Source: WRHT01 sp031550525 (lineage in GTDB: Bacteria; Desulfobacterota; Desulfovibrionia; Desulfovibrionales; Desulfovibrionaceae). Taken from it: a stretch of DNA of 55,773 bases. The stretch lies in the NCBI GenBank assembly GCA_031550525.1, contig JAVBON010000008.1, forward strand, positions 1 through 55,773, given 5' to 3'. The notes under the pieces were generated by a model. The model saw nothing but the letters and a program-made list of their open reading frames with translations. It did not search any database and had not been told where the DNA came from. The translations under genes and the position numbers were made by a program. Shown piece after piece: positions 40,673-49,257 of this stretch. The first letter of the stretch is position 1. Every line of letters starts with the position of its first letter.

Positions 40673-41578
40673 TTGATGAACAAATATATAACCCTGCTTT
40701 TGCTTGGCGTATTGGCTGCGGCCATGCTGCTGGTGCTTTTTGTGCATATGAACAGCTCCTACAACGAGCCCGCGCCGGTAACGGCCGGTGGCGCAACTGG
40801 CAATGGCGCGGTTGCGGGCGGGCAGGGCGATACCGGCATGGCCGCCGCCGGAGCGCAAAGCGGCGGCAATTCCCAAGTCGGCGCCACCACAGGCACGGGC
40901 GGTTCCGGCAGTGGCGGCGCGGCCTCCGCCAGCGGCGCTGCCGTTTCCGCAGGTTCCGGCAATGCGGCGGCTTCAGGCTCCAGCGACGCAGCTGCTTCAG
41001 GCTCCGGCAATGCCGCAAATGCGGCAGGAGGCGCGGCTACCGGCGCAAGCGGCTCTGCTGCTGCGGGCGCGGGCAGTACTGCGCCCACAGGCGGCGCTGC
41101 GGGGGCTGGCGCATCGGGCGCGGGCAGTTCCGGCGCTTCTTCAGGCGGCAGCCGCAGCGGGAGTGATTCCGGCGCTGGCGTCAGCAGCGGCAATTCATCA
41201 GGTTCCGGCGTTTCCTCCACCGTTCAGTCGGCGCAGGGCGGCCAGGCCACAGCCTCCGTAGCCATTGGTAAAGGCGAGATTAAAGATTTGAGTTTTCATT
41301 TTAAAGACGGCGGCATGATTTTGCGCATAGAGGGCGACAGCCCGCTTCCGGCCCGTTATTTTCTGCTTTCCGAGCCGGAGCGGCTGGTGGTGGATTTGCC
41401 CGGCGCGTGGAAGGGCCTTAAGGTGCCGGCCATACCTAGCAACAACCTGGTCAAGTCCATGCGCGTGGGCCGCCAAGGCAATGCCGACAGGCTGGTGCTG
41501 GATTTGTTGACGCCCCTTAAAAAGCATGAATTTACCAGAATAAGCGACAGTAAGGTTGAGGTGTTTTTCAGCCGCTAG
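40673..41578 (+). CDS. AMIN-domain envelope protein with low-complexity linker
   Basis: 301 residues. One N-terminal membrane segment (residues 5-24, YITLLLLGVLAAAMLLVLFV) anchors it in the inner membrane. Residues 38-195 are an Ala/Gly/Ser-rich linker. The C-terminal 95 residues ('IKDLSFHFKDGGMILRIEGDSPLPARYFLLSEPERLVVDLPGAWKG' to 'KVEVFFSR') are an AMIN domain, which targets proteins to peptidoglycan or the division site and is normally attached to amidases or secretins; no enzyme domain follows here. Start ATG 40673; 210 bases upstream hold nothing recognised. Confidence 0.8.
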   Translation: MMNKYITLLLLGVLAAAMLLVLFVHMNSSYNEPAPVTAGGATGNGAVAGGQGDTGMAAAGAQSGGNSQVGATTGTGGSGSGGAASASGAAVSAGSGNAAASGSSDAAASGSGNAANAAGGAATGASGSAAAGAGSTAPTGGAAGAGASGAGSSGASSGGSRSGSDSGAGVSSGNSSGSGVSSTVQSAQGGQATASVAIGKGEIKDLSFHFKDGGMILRIEGDSPLPARYFLLSEPERLVVDLPGAWKGLKVPAIPSNNLVKSMRVGRQGNADRLVLDLLTPLKKHEFTRISDSKVEVFFSR

Positions 41579-41627
41579 CGTAAAAGCGCGGCCTTTACAC
41601 GGTGTGGGCGATTTTTTGATAATATAA

Positions 41628-41663
41628 GGGAACCTGCGGTTTGTAACCGCTGGTTCCCTTTTT
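41628..41663. terminator. Strong bidirectional intrinsic terminator
   Basis: GGGAACC (41628-41634) pairs with GGTTCCC (41652-41658) and an inner GCGGTT/AACCGC stem continues it, followed by TTTTT on the plus strand. It lies between the convergent AMIN and TIR genes and could serve both. Confidence 0.85.
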
Positions 41664-41677
41664 CATCCTTCATATAA

Positions 41678-42664
41678 TCAAGGGCGTGGGTTTTGCCACT
41701 TTTTGCCCTGCCGGTACATTTCCAGCATGTTTTGGGCGGCTCCGGCGTCGTCTTGCCGGTATTGCAAGTCCACTCTGTATCTCCGGCCGGTTTGAGGATT
41801 TATGACAAAGCCGTGGCCGCGCACATCCACACTCAGCAAGGTGCTGCGGCGGCCGTCAATTTGCGTGGCGAAGCTGATGTAGGGGTCGTCCAGATACATA
41901 ACGCAGCGGAAAATGCGGCCATCGTAGCGGCTGCCCGCGCCTTGCAAGACCACCAGATAGTCTTCAGGCGCGTCTGAACCCGGCAGGGGGGCCAGGCGCG
42001 TGCTGATGACCCGCACATTTTCATCATCAAGTCCGGCATAGTGAAACAAAATGCCGTTATCCAGCCGCAGCAAGGCGGCCTGGGCATCGTCCGGCCCGTC
42101 GCCGCTAAGGCGCAGGCCCAGCGCAACCGCCAGTACAACGGCCAGCGCCAGAGCGGCGGTTATTTTGCGGCGGCTTGCGCGGCTGGTGGAGTTTTTGGCG
42201 GTTTTGGCCGGGCCGAAGGTTTTTTCAAAACTGCCGGATGCCAGGCCGCCCAAAGCTGGAAAGTGTCTGTTGTAATGCCGCAGGCCTTCCATTACACGGG
42301 CGATGGCGGCCTCGGCCTCCATGCCGTACACGTCCAGCCAGTGCAGGTTGGAAAGGTGGTATTCAAGAGCGGAACTGGGGGTGATGTTTTCAAGGCGCAC
42401 GGGTATGACCAGGCGGCTGTTGTTGGCGGCCAGGGTAAGCTCGCGCGATATTTCGCTTGAGGTGTTGGAGTTGGATGAAAACACCAGCAGCATTACCGGT
42501 ATTTGCCTGATAGCCTCTGATATGGCGGTGGGCCAGCTCACCCCTGCCGCTATGTCGCGCGGGGCGTACCAGCAGCGCAGGTTTTCCGCCTCCAGGCGGT
42601 GCACCAGAGCGTCTACAAACAATTTATCTTTGGTGGAGTAGCTGACAAAAAGATCGTATGCCAT
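41678..42664 (-). CDS. Membrane-anchored TIR-domain protein
   Basis: 328 residues from ATG 42664 (GGGGTG upstream). Residues 1-135 are a TIR domain: 'YDLFVSYSTKDKLFVDALVHRLEAENLRCWYAPRDIAAGVSWPTAISEAI' and 'VMLLVFSSNSNTSSEISRELTLA', where the Glu of 'SREL' is at the position of the catalytic Glu in NAD-degrading TIRs. One membrane segment lies at about 171-188 (ITAALALAVVLAVALGL), then a ~140-residue domain probably in the periplasm. It may sense envelope signals and act on NAD; a defence role is inferred. No partner nuclease or cyclase gene is adjacent. Confidence 0.8.
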   Translation of the reverse strand: MAYDLFVSYSTKDKLFVDALVHRLEAENLRCWYAPRDIAAGVSWPTAISEAIRQIPVMLLVFSSNSNTSSEISRELTLAANNSRLVIPVRLENITPSSALEYHLSNLHWLDVYGMEAEAAIARVMEGLRHYNRHFPALGGLASGSFEKTFGPAKTAKNSTSRASRRKITAALALAVVLAVALGLRLSGDGPDDAQAALLRLDNGILFHYAGLDDENVRVISTRLAPLPGSDAPEDYLVVLQGAGSRYDGRIFRCVMYLDDPYISFATQIDGRRSTLLSVDVRGHGFVINPQTGRRYRVDLQYRQDDAGAAQNMLEMYRQGKKWQNPRP

Positions 42665-42792
42665 AAAGAACACCCCAAGCCTGACTTACGCGCGTATACG
42701 CATGGCCGCGAAAAAATCGGCCCTGCCTGAAAACGCAAGCGGCCCGCCTTGCCGCAAATTTTCAAACTTGGCGGCATACGGGGCGGGCCCAG

Positions 42793-43155
42793 CTATTGCA
42801 GGCGATCTTCCTTATGAAAGGTATCCTCTCTAAACGCTTGCAGGGCGTGCCGCTTGCGGCTGTAAAAATTAGCATCCGCAGCGGATATAAAGCCATTCTC
42901 ACCGGAATAGGCCTTGTTGTCAAACTCGGTGGAGTGGGCCATTTTCCAGCCCAGGCCGCGCTCCACCCATATTGGGCTGATGCCGTGCAAGAGGAGCCTG
43001 CCTTCAAGCATGCCGCAGAGCTTGCCCGATTTTCTGCACTGGGTGAGAACGTTGCGTTTTACGTCAAGCGCATGGCAGACGTCGGCGTAATTTTTGCAAC
43101 ATAAGGCTATTTTCATGCGTTCTATTAGGGCGTCCCCCGGAAATTCTTTTTGCAT
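42793..43155 (-). CDS. CI-repressor-type HTH protein without peptidase domain
   Basis: 120 residues. 'LIERMKIALCCKNYADVCHALDVKRNVLTQCRKSGKLCGMLEGRLLLHGISPIWVERGLGWK' matches the phage CI repressor N-terminal domain (helix-turn-helix, then a 'G-I-S-P-x-W-x-x-x-G-x-G' end). The C-terminal half is short and lacks a LexA-like self-cleaving domain, so it is either a small regulator or a truncated repressor. It lies 129 bases before the TIR gene on the same strand and could regulate it. Four or five Cys near the DNA-binding region are unusual. Confidence 0.7.
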   Translation of the reverse strand: MQKEFPGDALIERMKIALCCKNYADVCHALDVKRNVLTQCRKSGKLCGMLEGRLLLHGISPIWVERGLGWKMAHSTEFDNKAYSGENGFISAADANFYSRKRHALQAFREDTFHKEDRLQ

Positions 43156-43980
43156 GGCGTTTTCCTTGCTCCTGATTATAAGGCAGCACTTGTCGGGTGG
43201 CGGTCAGTTGTTTATGGGCTTACATAGCCCGCATGCACATACTACCGCAATGTTACGCTGACCAACGAAACATTGTGTGCCTACCGCCAGTCTCCAAATA
43301 AATCCGGAGCAGGTTTTTTTGCCTGAATTTACGCCAACCGCCGGTAAATATATGAACTTGCGCTGTTGGTGAGCGGCTGGCACGGCAAAGTATAACCCTG
43401 CGGCAGTATTATATAGTAGATGCTATATTCCAAGCAAGCGAGAGTTGCCGCATTTTATGGCGGCATCTTATTTGCCGTGACAATTATGATGGTTACATCA
43501 CTTAATTACAACAACTAGAGCAGTTATTACACAATTGGCAAGGTTTGTAGAATGAATTTTTTATAAAGCTAAAAAAATGGTTGTAATGTTATAAGACCAC
43601 TGGAAATTTTTAGTTAAAACGCTTTTTGGCGGAGTTAGTATGGGTGGAGAGATTGGATTGCGCTACCCCTGCCGGGGCGAATATGGGATGGGATGGAAGC
43701 GCCCGCGCCGGTAATAGAATATGGAAGCACCTCCGCCGCGCCGGTAAGAAATGGCGAGCGGCCGCGTTCTTACCGGCGCGGCGGAGCCGTTTCCCGATAC
43801 TCTTATATTCCGCCCCAAACCGGCCCCCTTATCCCCCGGCCAGGCCCAGAACCCACCCACCTCATTATCTTTACTAATTATTTGACTTGGCTCTCAGGCT
43901 ATGCTAATGCGCCAGCCAGAGATTAAAATTCCTCCGGCCGCATGTGCTTATTACGATGACATGCCCAATCAGGAGGGCTT
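43156..43980. repeat. Gene-poor region with REP-like palindromic repeats
   Basis: 825 bases without a gene. 43,400-43,620 is AT-rich and probably carries the promoter of the ATP synthase genes, though no site is clear. 43,675-43,725 repeats the 30,266 element. A perfect 20-bp inverted repeat (43731-43750 with 43767-43786, starting CTCCGCCGCGCCGGTAAGAA) follows with a 16-base loop, then a reversed copy of the TATAAGAG piece at 43,795-43,812. The short reading 43,626-43,877 lies in this repeat and is not a gene. Confidence 0.75.
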
Positions 43981-44265
43981 TTGAAAAAGTTTTTGGATCG
44001 CTGGAATTTGCAACAGGGCGGCTACCTTGATTCAATGGGCACGGCCAGTGTTATAGGCCTGCACATGGTATCCGGCATAATCGTTGGTTGCGTGGCCGGT
44101 TATTTTCTTGACGAGTGGCTGGGCACCGGCCCCTGGCTGAAGCTGGTTTTCTTTGTTTTGGGCGTCATAGCGGGCTTTCGTAACGTTTATATTGATACGA
44201 AGCGCCTTTTTAGAGAGCAGGAAAAGCGGGATGCCCCAAAACACGAAGACAAAACTGAAAATTGA
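43981..44265 (+). CDS. atpZ: AtpZ/AtpI-like ATP synthase accessory protein
   Basis: 94 residues from TTG 43981, preceded by CAGGAGGG. Two membrane segments (about residues 22-42 and 51-67) with 'GIIVGCVAGYFLDEWLGTGPWLKLVFFVLGVIAGFRNVY', the F0F1-ATPase gene-1 signature. It helps assembly of the c-ring or transports magnesium in related systems. The next gene starts 35 bases before its stop. It opens the F0 operon, as in other Desulfovibrio-type genomes where F0 and F1 genes are separate. Confidence 0.85.
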   Translation: MKKFLDRWNLQQGGYLDSMGTASVIGLHMVSGIIVGCVAGYFLDEWLGTGPWLKLVFFVLGVIAGFRNVYIDTKRLFREQEKRDAPKHEDKTEN

Positions 44266-44659
44266 ACGGTATTTATATAAAAAGGGTTTTACGGAAGAGC
44301 CGCTCCGCGCCGTTATTATGGCCCTGCTGGTTCTTTTGGCGGTCTCGCTCTTGCTGGGACTGGGGCTTTTGCCCGTAACCCGCTGGATGCTGGTGTTTTT
44401 TGCCGGCGTGGCTATATTTTGTTTTAACTTCTGGTTCATGAGCCTTTACCTCTTGGCAAGGCTCTCCGGCGCAAATGCCGGAGTGCTGCTGAAAGGGCAA
44501 CTGGCCAGATTTTTCGGGCGCATGCTGTTTACAGGCCTTGCCCTGGCGCTTGTGCTCATACTTGGCGGCTCGCCCCTGGCCTTGGGCCTGGGGTTTACCA
44601 GCGGCCTTGTTTTAACCAGCATTGTGGCATTGGCCCGCTATACAGGGCGTAAATCTTAG
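44231..44659 (+). CDS. AtpI-like ATP synthase protein I
   Basis: 142 residues from ATG 44231, overlapping atpZ. Four membrane segments (residues 27-48, 52-75, 90-110, 115-132) and a basic N-terminus. This layout, with a position before atpB, fits ATP synthase subunit I/AtpI-type proteins, which aid c-ring assembly. The family assignment rests on topology and position. Confidence 0.7.
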   Translation: MPQNTKTKLKIERYLYKKGFTEEPLRAVIMALLVLLAVSLLLGLGLLPVTRWMLVFFAGVAIFCFNFWFMSLYLLARLSGANAGVLLKGQLARFFGRMLFTGLALALVLILGGSPLALGLGFTSGLVLTSIVALARYTGRKS

Positions 44660-44668
44660 GAGGCGCAC

Positions 44669-45373
44669 ATGGCCGGAGGCAGTCTTAATCACCCGGTTCT
44701 ACTTTCCACCAAGCTTGGTATGGATGAAGCCGTCATTTTTGGCCAACATGTGGAAATAAAACATATTTTCTACACCTGGCTTACCATTGCCATTTTGGCT
44801 GTTATAGGCTTGGTGGTTACGCGCCGCCTTAAAATGGTGCCTACCGGCGGGCAAAACGTGTTGGAGACCCTTATCGGCGGTCTGGAAGGTTTTATCGTAT
44901 CGAATATAGGCGAGGCAGGCCGCCGCTTTACGCCTCTGCTTTGCGGCATGTTTATGTTTTTGCTGGTCATGAACCTGATGGGCCTGCTGCCGGGCTGTGA
45001 CGCGGCCAGCGCCAACATAAACACCACCGCCGCCATGGCCGTGGTAGTGTTTGTGTGTTACAACGCGGTGGGCCTGCGTACATGGGGCCCCGGCTACATA
45101 AAGCACTTTATGGGTCCCAAAAAGGCCCTTATTCCGCTTATGCTGCCCATTGAGCTTATAAGCCACCTGGCGCGTCTGCTTTCGCTCACGCTCCGTCTTT
45201 TCGGCAACATACGCGGCGAAGAACTGGTGCTGGTAATCTTCTTTACCCTGGCTCCGCTCTTTTCCACCTTGCCCATCTACTTTTTGTTCGCGCTGGCTAA
45301 AAGCCTGCAAGCCTTCATTGTGTTCATGCTTACCATGATCTATCTGAAAGGCGCTATAGAACACGCCCATTAA
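44669..45373 (+). CDS. atpB: ATP synthase F0 subunit a
   Basis: 234 residues. The conserved 'LSLTLRLFGNIRGEELVLVI' contains the essential Arg that faces the c-ring proton-binding Glu. 'HVEIKHIFYTWLTIAI', 'PLLCGMFMFLLVMNLMGLLPGCD' and the final 'FALAKSLQAFIVFMLTMIYLKGAIEHAH' are standard. It forms the ion half-channels of F0. RBS TAGGAGG precedes ATG 44669. Cotranscribed with atpZ-atpI-atpE. Confidence 0.95.
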   Translation: MAGGSLNHPVLLSTKLGMDEAVIFGQHVEIKHIFYTWLTIAILAVIGLVVTRRLKMVPTGGQNVLETLIGGLEGFIVSNIGEAGRRFTPLLCGMFMFLLVMNLMGLLPGCDAASANINTTAAMAVVVFVCYNAVGLRTWGPGYIKHFMGPKKALIPLMLPIELISHLARLLSLTLRLFGNIRGEELVLVIFFTLAPLFSTLPIYFLFALAKSLQAFIVFMLTMIYLKGAIEHAH

Positions 45374-45440
45374 CACCGGGCCTTGCTTTGTGGGGAATGG
45401 TCTTTTGACCACAACATATAACCGATTTAAGGAGCATTTC

Positions 45441-45767
45441 ATGCGTAAGCTTATTACTGTTGCCCTTTGCACCATGGCTATGGTAGCCGTTGCCAATGTG
45501 GCCTTTGCCGCCACTTCTACTGATGCCGCCGGTCTGGGCCTTATGGGCGCCGCCGCCGCCATAGGCATGGCTATTGCCGCTTTCGGCTGCGGCATCGCTC
45601 AGGGCATAGGCCTCAAAGCCGCCTGCGAAGGCACCGCCCGCAACCCCGAAGCCGGCAACAAGATTTCCACCACCCTTATTTTGGGTATGGCCTTCATTGA
45701 ATCCTTGGCAATTTACGCTTTGGTTGTTAACCTGATTCTGCTTTTCGTGAACCCCTTCCAAGGCTAA
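45441..45767 (+). CDS. atpE: ATP synthase F0 subunit c, with signal peptide
   Basis: 108 residues from ATG 45441 (AAGGAG upstream). The first ~24 residues (MRKLITVALCTMAMVAVANVAFA) look like a cleavable signal, as in Desulfovibrio c subunits. The mature hairpin has 'GCGIAQGIGLKAACEGTARNPEAG' and 'LILGMAFIESLAIYALVVNLILLF', where Glu is the ion carrier. Gln in GIAQG, Glu-Ser and Tyr are at the positions used by sodium-binding c-rings, but the Thr of that set is Leu, so coupling ion is uncertain. It ends the F0 cluster. Confidence 0.95.
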   Translation: MRKLITVALCTMAMVAVANVAFAATSTDAAGLGLMGAAAAIGMAIAAFGCGIAQGIGLKAACEGTARNPEAGNKISTTLILGMAFIESLAIYALVVNLILLFVNPFQG

Positions 45768-45786
45768 GTTTTAATTGGCCGGGCGC

Positions 45787-45808
45787 TGGAGGGGGCGCGG
45801 CCCCCTCC
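45787..45808 (+). terminator. Hairpin after atpE
   Basis: GGAGGGGGC pairs with GCCCCCTCC around GCG. It closes the F0 operon before rex. Followed by a small second hairpin (CGTATGC/GCATACG), no long T tract. Confidence 0.75.
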
Positions 45809-45851
45809 AACGTTGGCCGTATGCGCAGCATACGCGGGTTTTAGGTGAGTT

Positions 45852-46496
45852 ATGTCGTTTACCCTGAGAACAGAGAAAATACCCCGTGCCACCATACAGC
45901 GTCTGGCTGTTTATCTGCAAAGCCTTGAGCGCATGCTGCGCGACGGGAGCGAGCTTATTTCATCTGAAATGCTGGCTCAGGCCTGTGACGTAAATGCGTC
46001 GCAAATCCGTAAAGATCTCACCTATTTCGGCGAATTTGGCGTGCGCGGCGTGGGCTACAACATCAAGGCCCTCATCCAATCCATCAAACAGGCTTTGGGC
46101 ATAGATAAGCCGTGGAATTGCGTGCTGGTAGGCGTGGGCAATATGGGCCGCGCCCTTCTGAACCACCGCGAGTTCGGCCAGCGCCACTACAACATTGTGG
46201 GCGCCTTTGACTGCGACCCCTTTAAAATAGGCGAAGAAGTAAACGGCATGGAGGTGGTTTGCTCCCGCCGCATGGCCGAATACATTGCCGGAAAAAGCGT
46301 GCAGATAGGCATTATTACCACCCCGCCCGAAAGAGCCCAGCGTGCCGCCAATTATCTGGTGGAAGCCGGAATTAAAGGCATACTAAATTACGCCTCCACG
46401 CATATTTTTGTGCCGGACGACGTGTTTGTGGAAAATGTCGATTTTTTCAATCACCTGTACGCGCTTTCTTTCAACATTTCACAAAAAGATTCTTAA
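45852..46496 (+). CDS. rex: Redox-sensing transcriptional repressor Rex
   Basis: 214 residues. N-terminal winged helix 'KIPRATIQRLAVYLQSLERMLRDGSELISSEMLAQACDVNASQIRKDLTYFGEFGVRGVGYN' and Rossmann domain with 'CVLVGVGNMGRALLNH' (G-x-G-x-x-G), the standard Rex layout. Rex binds NADH/NAD+ and represses energy-metabolism genes when NAD+ is high. In Desulfovibrio vulgaris Rex is reported to act on ATP synthase and sulfate-reduction genes; adjacency to atpZIBE fits this. I did not find a clear Rex box (TTGTGAAA-type palindrome) upstream. Confidence 0.95.
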   Translation: MSFTLRTEKIPRATIQRLAVYLQSLERMLRDGSELISSEMLAQACDVNASQIRKDLTYFGEFGVRGVGYNIKALIQSIKQALGIDKPWNCVLVGVGNMGRALLNHREFGQRHYNIVGAFDCDPFKIGEEVNGMEVVCSRRMAEYIAGKSVQIGIITTPPERAQRAANYLVEAGIKGILNYASTHIFVPDDVFVENVDFFNHLYALSFNISQKDS

Positions 46497-46726
46497 ATCC
46501 GGTTTCCAGCCGGGGTTTAACCGCGTCTTTCCGGCGCGTTCCTGAAGCGCGCGCATAATCAGATGCGCGTGTCATCTAAAGTTGCGTATACTCTTGAAAT
46601 ATACACGTAATAACGTTATACGCGCATAACAGGCCCATAACGCAAAAGCGTTGCAGGCCCCTGCCGCCGCGCAATCGCGGCCAGCATCCGCCAACCCCTT
46701 CAACTCCTTTATAGCACGAGGTTAAC

Positions 46727-47464
46727 ATGCCGCCCCTTCAGCAATTTTTACTGGCCCTTTCTTTTCTTAGCCGTCTGGCCCCGGCCCGCGAGGCTGACGA
46801 ATTTGAAATGGCGGCATCGGTAAAGTATTTTCCGCTGGTGGGGCTGGTGTTGGGCCTGATTGCGGCTTTGCCTCTTGGGCTTGGTCTGGCCGCCGGAAAA
46901 CCCCTGCTGCAGGCCGTTATTTACCTGCTGCTCAGCCTTTGGCTTACCCGCGCCCTGCACTGGGACGGCCTGGCCGATTTTTTTGACGCCCTTGGCAGCG
47001 GCAAACATGGCGAAGAATTCACGCGGGTAATGAAAGACAGCCGCATAGGCGTTTTCGGGGCCGTGGCTTTGGCCTTTTGCCTGCTGGCCTCGCTGGTGGG
47101 CGCTACATATTGTCTGGAATACGGCAGATGGACGGCCCTTATCTGGGTGCCGCTTTTAAGCCGTTCCGCCATACTTTACCTGGCCAGGCGCACCACTCCG
47201 GCGAGCAGGCCGGGCCTGGGCGGCATGATGGCGGCGGGCGCAAGCCTGCCGGTTTTGGCCGTTGCAACAGGCGGCAGCATAGTGCTGGGCATATTGCTGG
47301 CCGGCTGGATACCTACCCTGGTCTCATGCCACCTTGTGGGTTTTTCTTTCGCTTACATCCACCGTGTGGCCGAGCGCGAAGGCGGCATTAGCGGAGACTA
47401 TTACGGCGCCGCCATTGTAATGGCGGAGGGGTTTGCGTTGTTTGCGACGGCACTGGTGTTGTAG
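46727..47464 (+). CDS. cobS: Adenosylcobinamide-GDP ribazoletransferase
   Basis: 245 residues, membrane protein with several hydrophobic segments. 'ALHWDGLADFFDALGSGKHGEEFTRVMKDSRIGVFGAVAL' contains the conserved 'D-G-x-A-D-x-x-D' metal site and 'D-S-x-I-G' of CobS. It joins adenosylcobinamide-GDP and alpha-ribazole in the last step of vitamin B12 synthesis. No other cobalamin gene is adjacent in this window. Gene upstream gap 46,497-46,726 shows nothing recognised. Confidence 0.93.
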   Translation: MPPLQQFLLALSFLSRLAPAREADEFEMAASVKYFPLVGLVLGLIAALPLGLGLAAGKPLLQAVIYLLLSLWLTRALHWDGLADFFDALGSGKHGEEFTRVMKDSRIGVFGAVALAFCLLASLVGATYCLEYGRWTALIWVPLLSRSAILYLARRTTPASRPGLGGMMAAGASLPVLAVATGGSIVLGILLAGWIPTLVSCHLVGFSFAYIHRVAEREGGISGDYYGAAIVMAEGFALFATALVL

Positions 47465-47894
47465 GGGGGAGGCCCCTTCGGGCGTGTATAAAATACAGGC
47501 CGGCGCCGGGGGCGCGTCTGTAGCCGTTTTTGCCGCATTATCAGCCGCAGTCTTCGCGGCATTGGCTGTTGTTTGGGCCTTTTCAGCCGCTTCCGCCGCT
47601 TTTTCCGTTTTATCCCGCTGTATTCCTGGCTGCCGTGGCTGCGGCCGTTTTTTGCCCTTACTTGCCCTCACCGTTGTGCCGCCTTTTCTGGTGGCGCTTA
47701 CCGGCTGCATTGGGCCGCAATAACAAGCGGCCCCGGCTGCCAAGTTGGACTGCAACATGATATAATTCCCCATGTTGGCATATGGCCGCTATCTGTTGTG
47801 GTATAAGCAAATGTACGTGTAACATGGTGTTTACTTTTGCCAAATCCTGCGTTACGAATTAGAGGTAATACCAATTCAAAGCTGAGGTTTACCT
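47465..47894. other. Intergenic region downstream of cobS
   Basis: About 430 bases. The minus-strand reading 47,324-47,773 has an Ala/Lys/Glu heptad stretch (KAAEAAEKAQTTANAAKTAA), a coiled-coil-like composition, but overlaps cobS and lacks a clear ribosome site. The plus-strand reading 47,433-47,723 is its Ala/Val mirror. Neither is called. Confidence 0.4.
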
Positions 47895-49001
47895 ATGATT
47901 CACCGTCGTGTCTGGTGCTTGTTGCTGATTGCGTTGATGCTGGCAGGGTGTTCCACCAAAGCGGAAATTATGAGCGCCGACGGAACCATTGCTTTTAAAG
48001 GCAAAGTAAAAAAAGTCACCTTTGACACGGTGGATGAGCGCGGTGTGACCGTGGTCAACCCCATATACAGAAACTTGGTATGCCGTGGCCAACTGGTTAC
48101 AACCACGGCGGCCACGGGTGAAGACTGCCAGGGCATGAAAGGGGAGGACAATATGCTGGAATGCACCTCCGGCGAAACCTTCCGTTTTAACTGGGAGGCG
48201 GTGAGTTGTTCCTCCGGCGTTGGAATGGGCAAATTTTCAGATATAGACGATATTTTTTCTTTCTCGTACGGTTTTGCCAGCATAAGCGAAGCCATGATGG
48301 CGGTGAAGACGAAATATGGCTCCGGCAGTAGCGGTGTACCCACTGCCGTTGCCCCTAAAGACCAGAAGGGGCTAAAGCGTGCTGGTTCAGGCTCAGGTTT
48401 TTTTATCTCCAATGACGGGTATTTGATCACCAACTGGCACGTTGTTAAGGGCGCTAAAGCTTTAACCCTTTACGACAATGTCAAGCGCAAAGTCTACGAT
48501 GCGGAACTCGTTGTGGTGGATAAAGCCAATGATTTAGCGCTGTTGAAAGCAGATTTGAAAACAAATGGATTGCCGCTAAGCACACAGGAGCTTCGCCGCG
48601 GGCAGGATATTATGGCCTTGGGTTATCCCAAGCCAGACATTCAAGGCCGCGAACAGAAAGCCACTTTTGGGAGAATAAATTCTTTAAAAGGCTATCAAGA
48701 CGAGGTCAACAATTTTCAGATGGATGTGCCGATACAAGTCGGCAACTCCGGCGGCCCTGTATTGGATATGTATGGTGAAACAGTTGGGGTTGTGGTTGCA
48801 GTGCTCACAGGCAAAACTCTGCGAGATGTACCGCAAAGTGTAAGTTACGCAGTTAAAATCGACTATGTGCATGCCTTGCTGCGGCAACAAAAGGGCGTTA
48901 AAACAGTAGCTTCTCCCACGCGCAAAATCAAGGCTGCCAATATGGAAGAATTGGTCATCCGTTGTGAGGAATCCGTAATACAGGTTATTAACTGGCAGTA
49001 A
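47895..49001 (+). CDS. Lipoprotein trypsin-like serine protease
   Basis: 368 residues. Signal peptide with lipobox LAGC (Cys near 19). Residues 20-150 are a variable region with several Cys. The catalytic domain has His in 'LITNWHVVKGA', Asp in 'DKANDLALLKA' and Ser in 'IQVGNSGGPVLDMYG', as in DegP/HtrA proteases, but no PDZ domain follows. It is probably tethered to a membrane facing the periplasm and cuts misfolded or specific proteins. A terminator (49,028-49,068) follows. Confidence 0.85.
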   Translation: MIHRRVWCLLLIALMLAGCSTKAEIMSADGTIAFKGKVKKVTFDTVDERGVTVVNPIYRNLVCRGQLVTTTAATGEDCQGMKGEDNMLECTSGETFRFNWEAVSCSSGVGMGKFSDIDDIFSFSYGFASISEAMMAVKTKYGSGSSGVPTAVAPKDQKGLKRAGSGSGFFISNDGYLITNWHVVKGAKALTLYDNVKRKVYDAELVVVDKANDLALLKADLKTNGLPLSTQELRRGQDIMALGYPKPDIQGREQKATFGRINSLKGYQDEVNNFQMDVPIQVGNSGGPVLDMYGETVGVVVAVLTGKTLRDVPQSVSYAVKIDYVHALLRQQKGVKTVASPTRKIKAANMEELVIRCEESVIQVINWQ

Positions 49002-49027
49002 GCGCCACTTTAATTTATCCGAATATT

Positions 49028-49068
49028 GGCAGCCCTTGAAATGAACGTTTTAGGGGCTGCTGTTTTCA
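49028..49068 (+). terminator. Intrinsic terminator after the protease gene
   Basis: GGCAGCCC near 49,028 pairs with GGGGCTGCT near 49,054, followed by GTTTT. The loop is about 18 bases. It separates the protease from the aldo/keto reductase gene. Confidence 0.65.
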
Positions 49069-49257
49069 TAACGCCATGATTACCGCCGTCAGATTTTAAA
49101 ACCGACTGTTTTTATGGCATGCATAAACAAATTCCCCTCTCACCGCAAAATGCGCCGTTGCGCGGTCTGGCGCTTTATGCCAGAGTTGTTTTGCCACATG
49201 TTCAAGCCACACATTACCGCATGTTTGCGTAACACATTGCCATGAGAGGAGAGCGCC

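Noticed and set aside
47324..47773. 149-codon coiled-coil-like minus-strand gene
   Set aside because: Overlaps cobS, no clear ribosome site; composition may be a mirror of Ala-rich plus strand.
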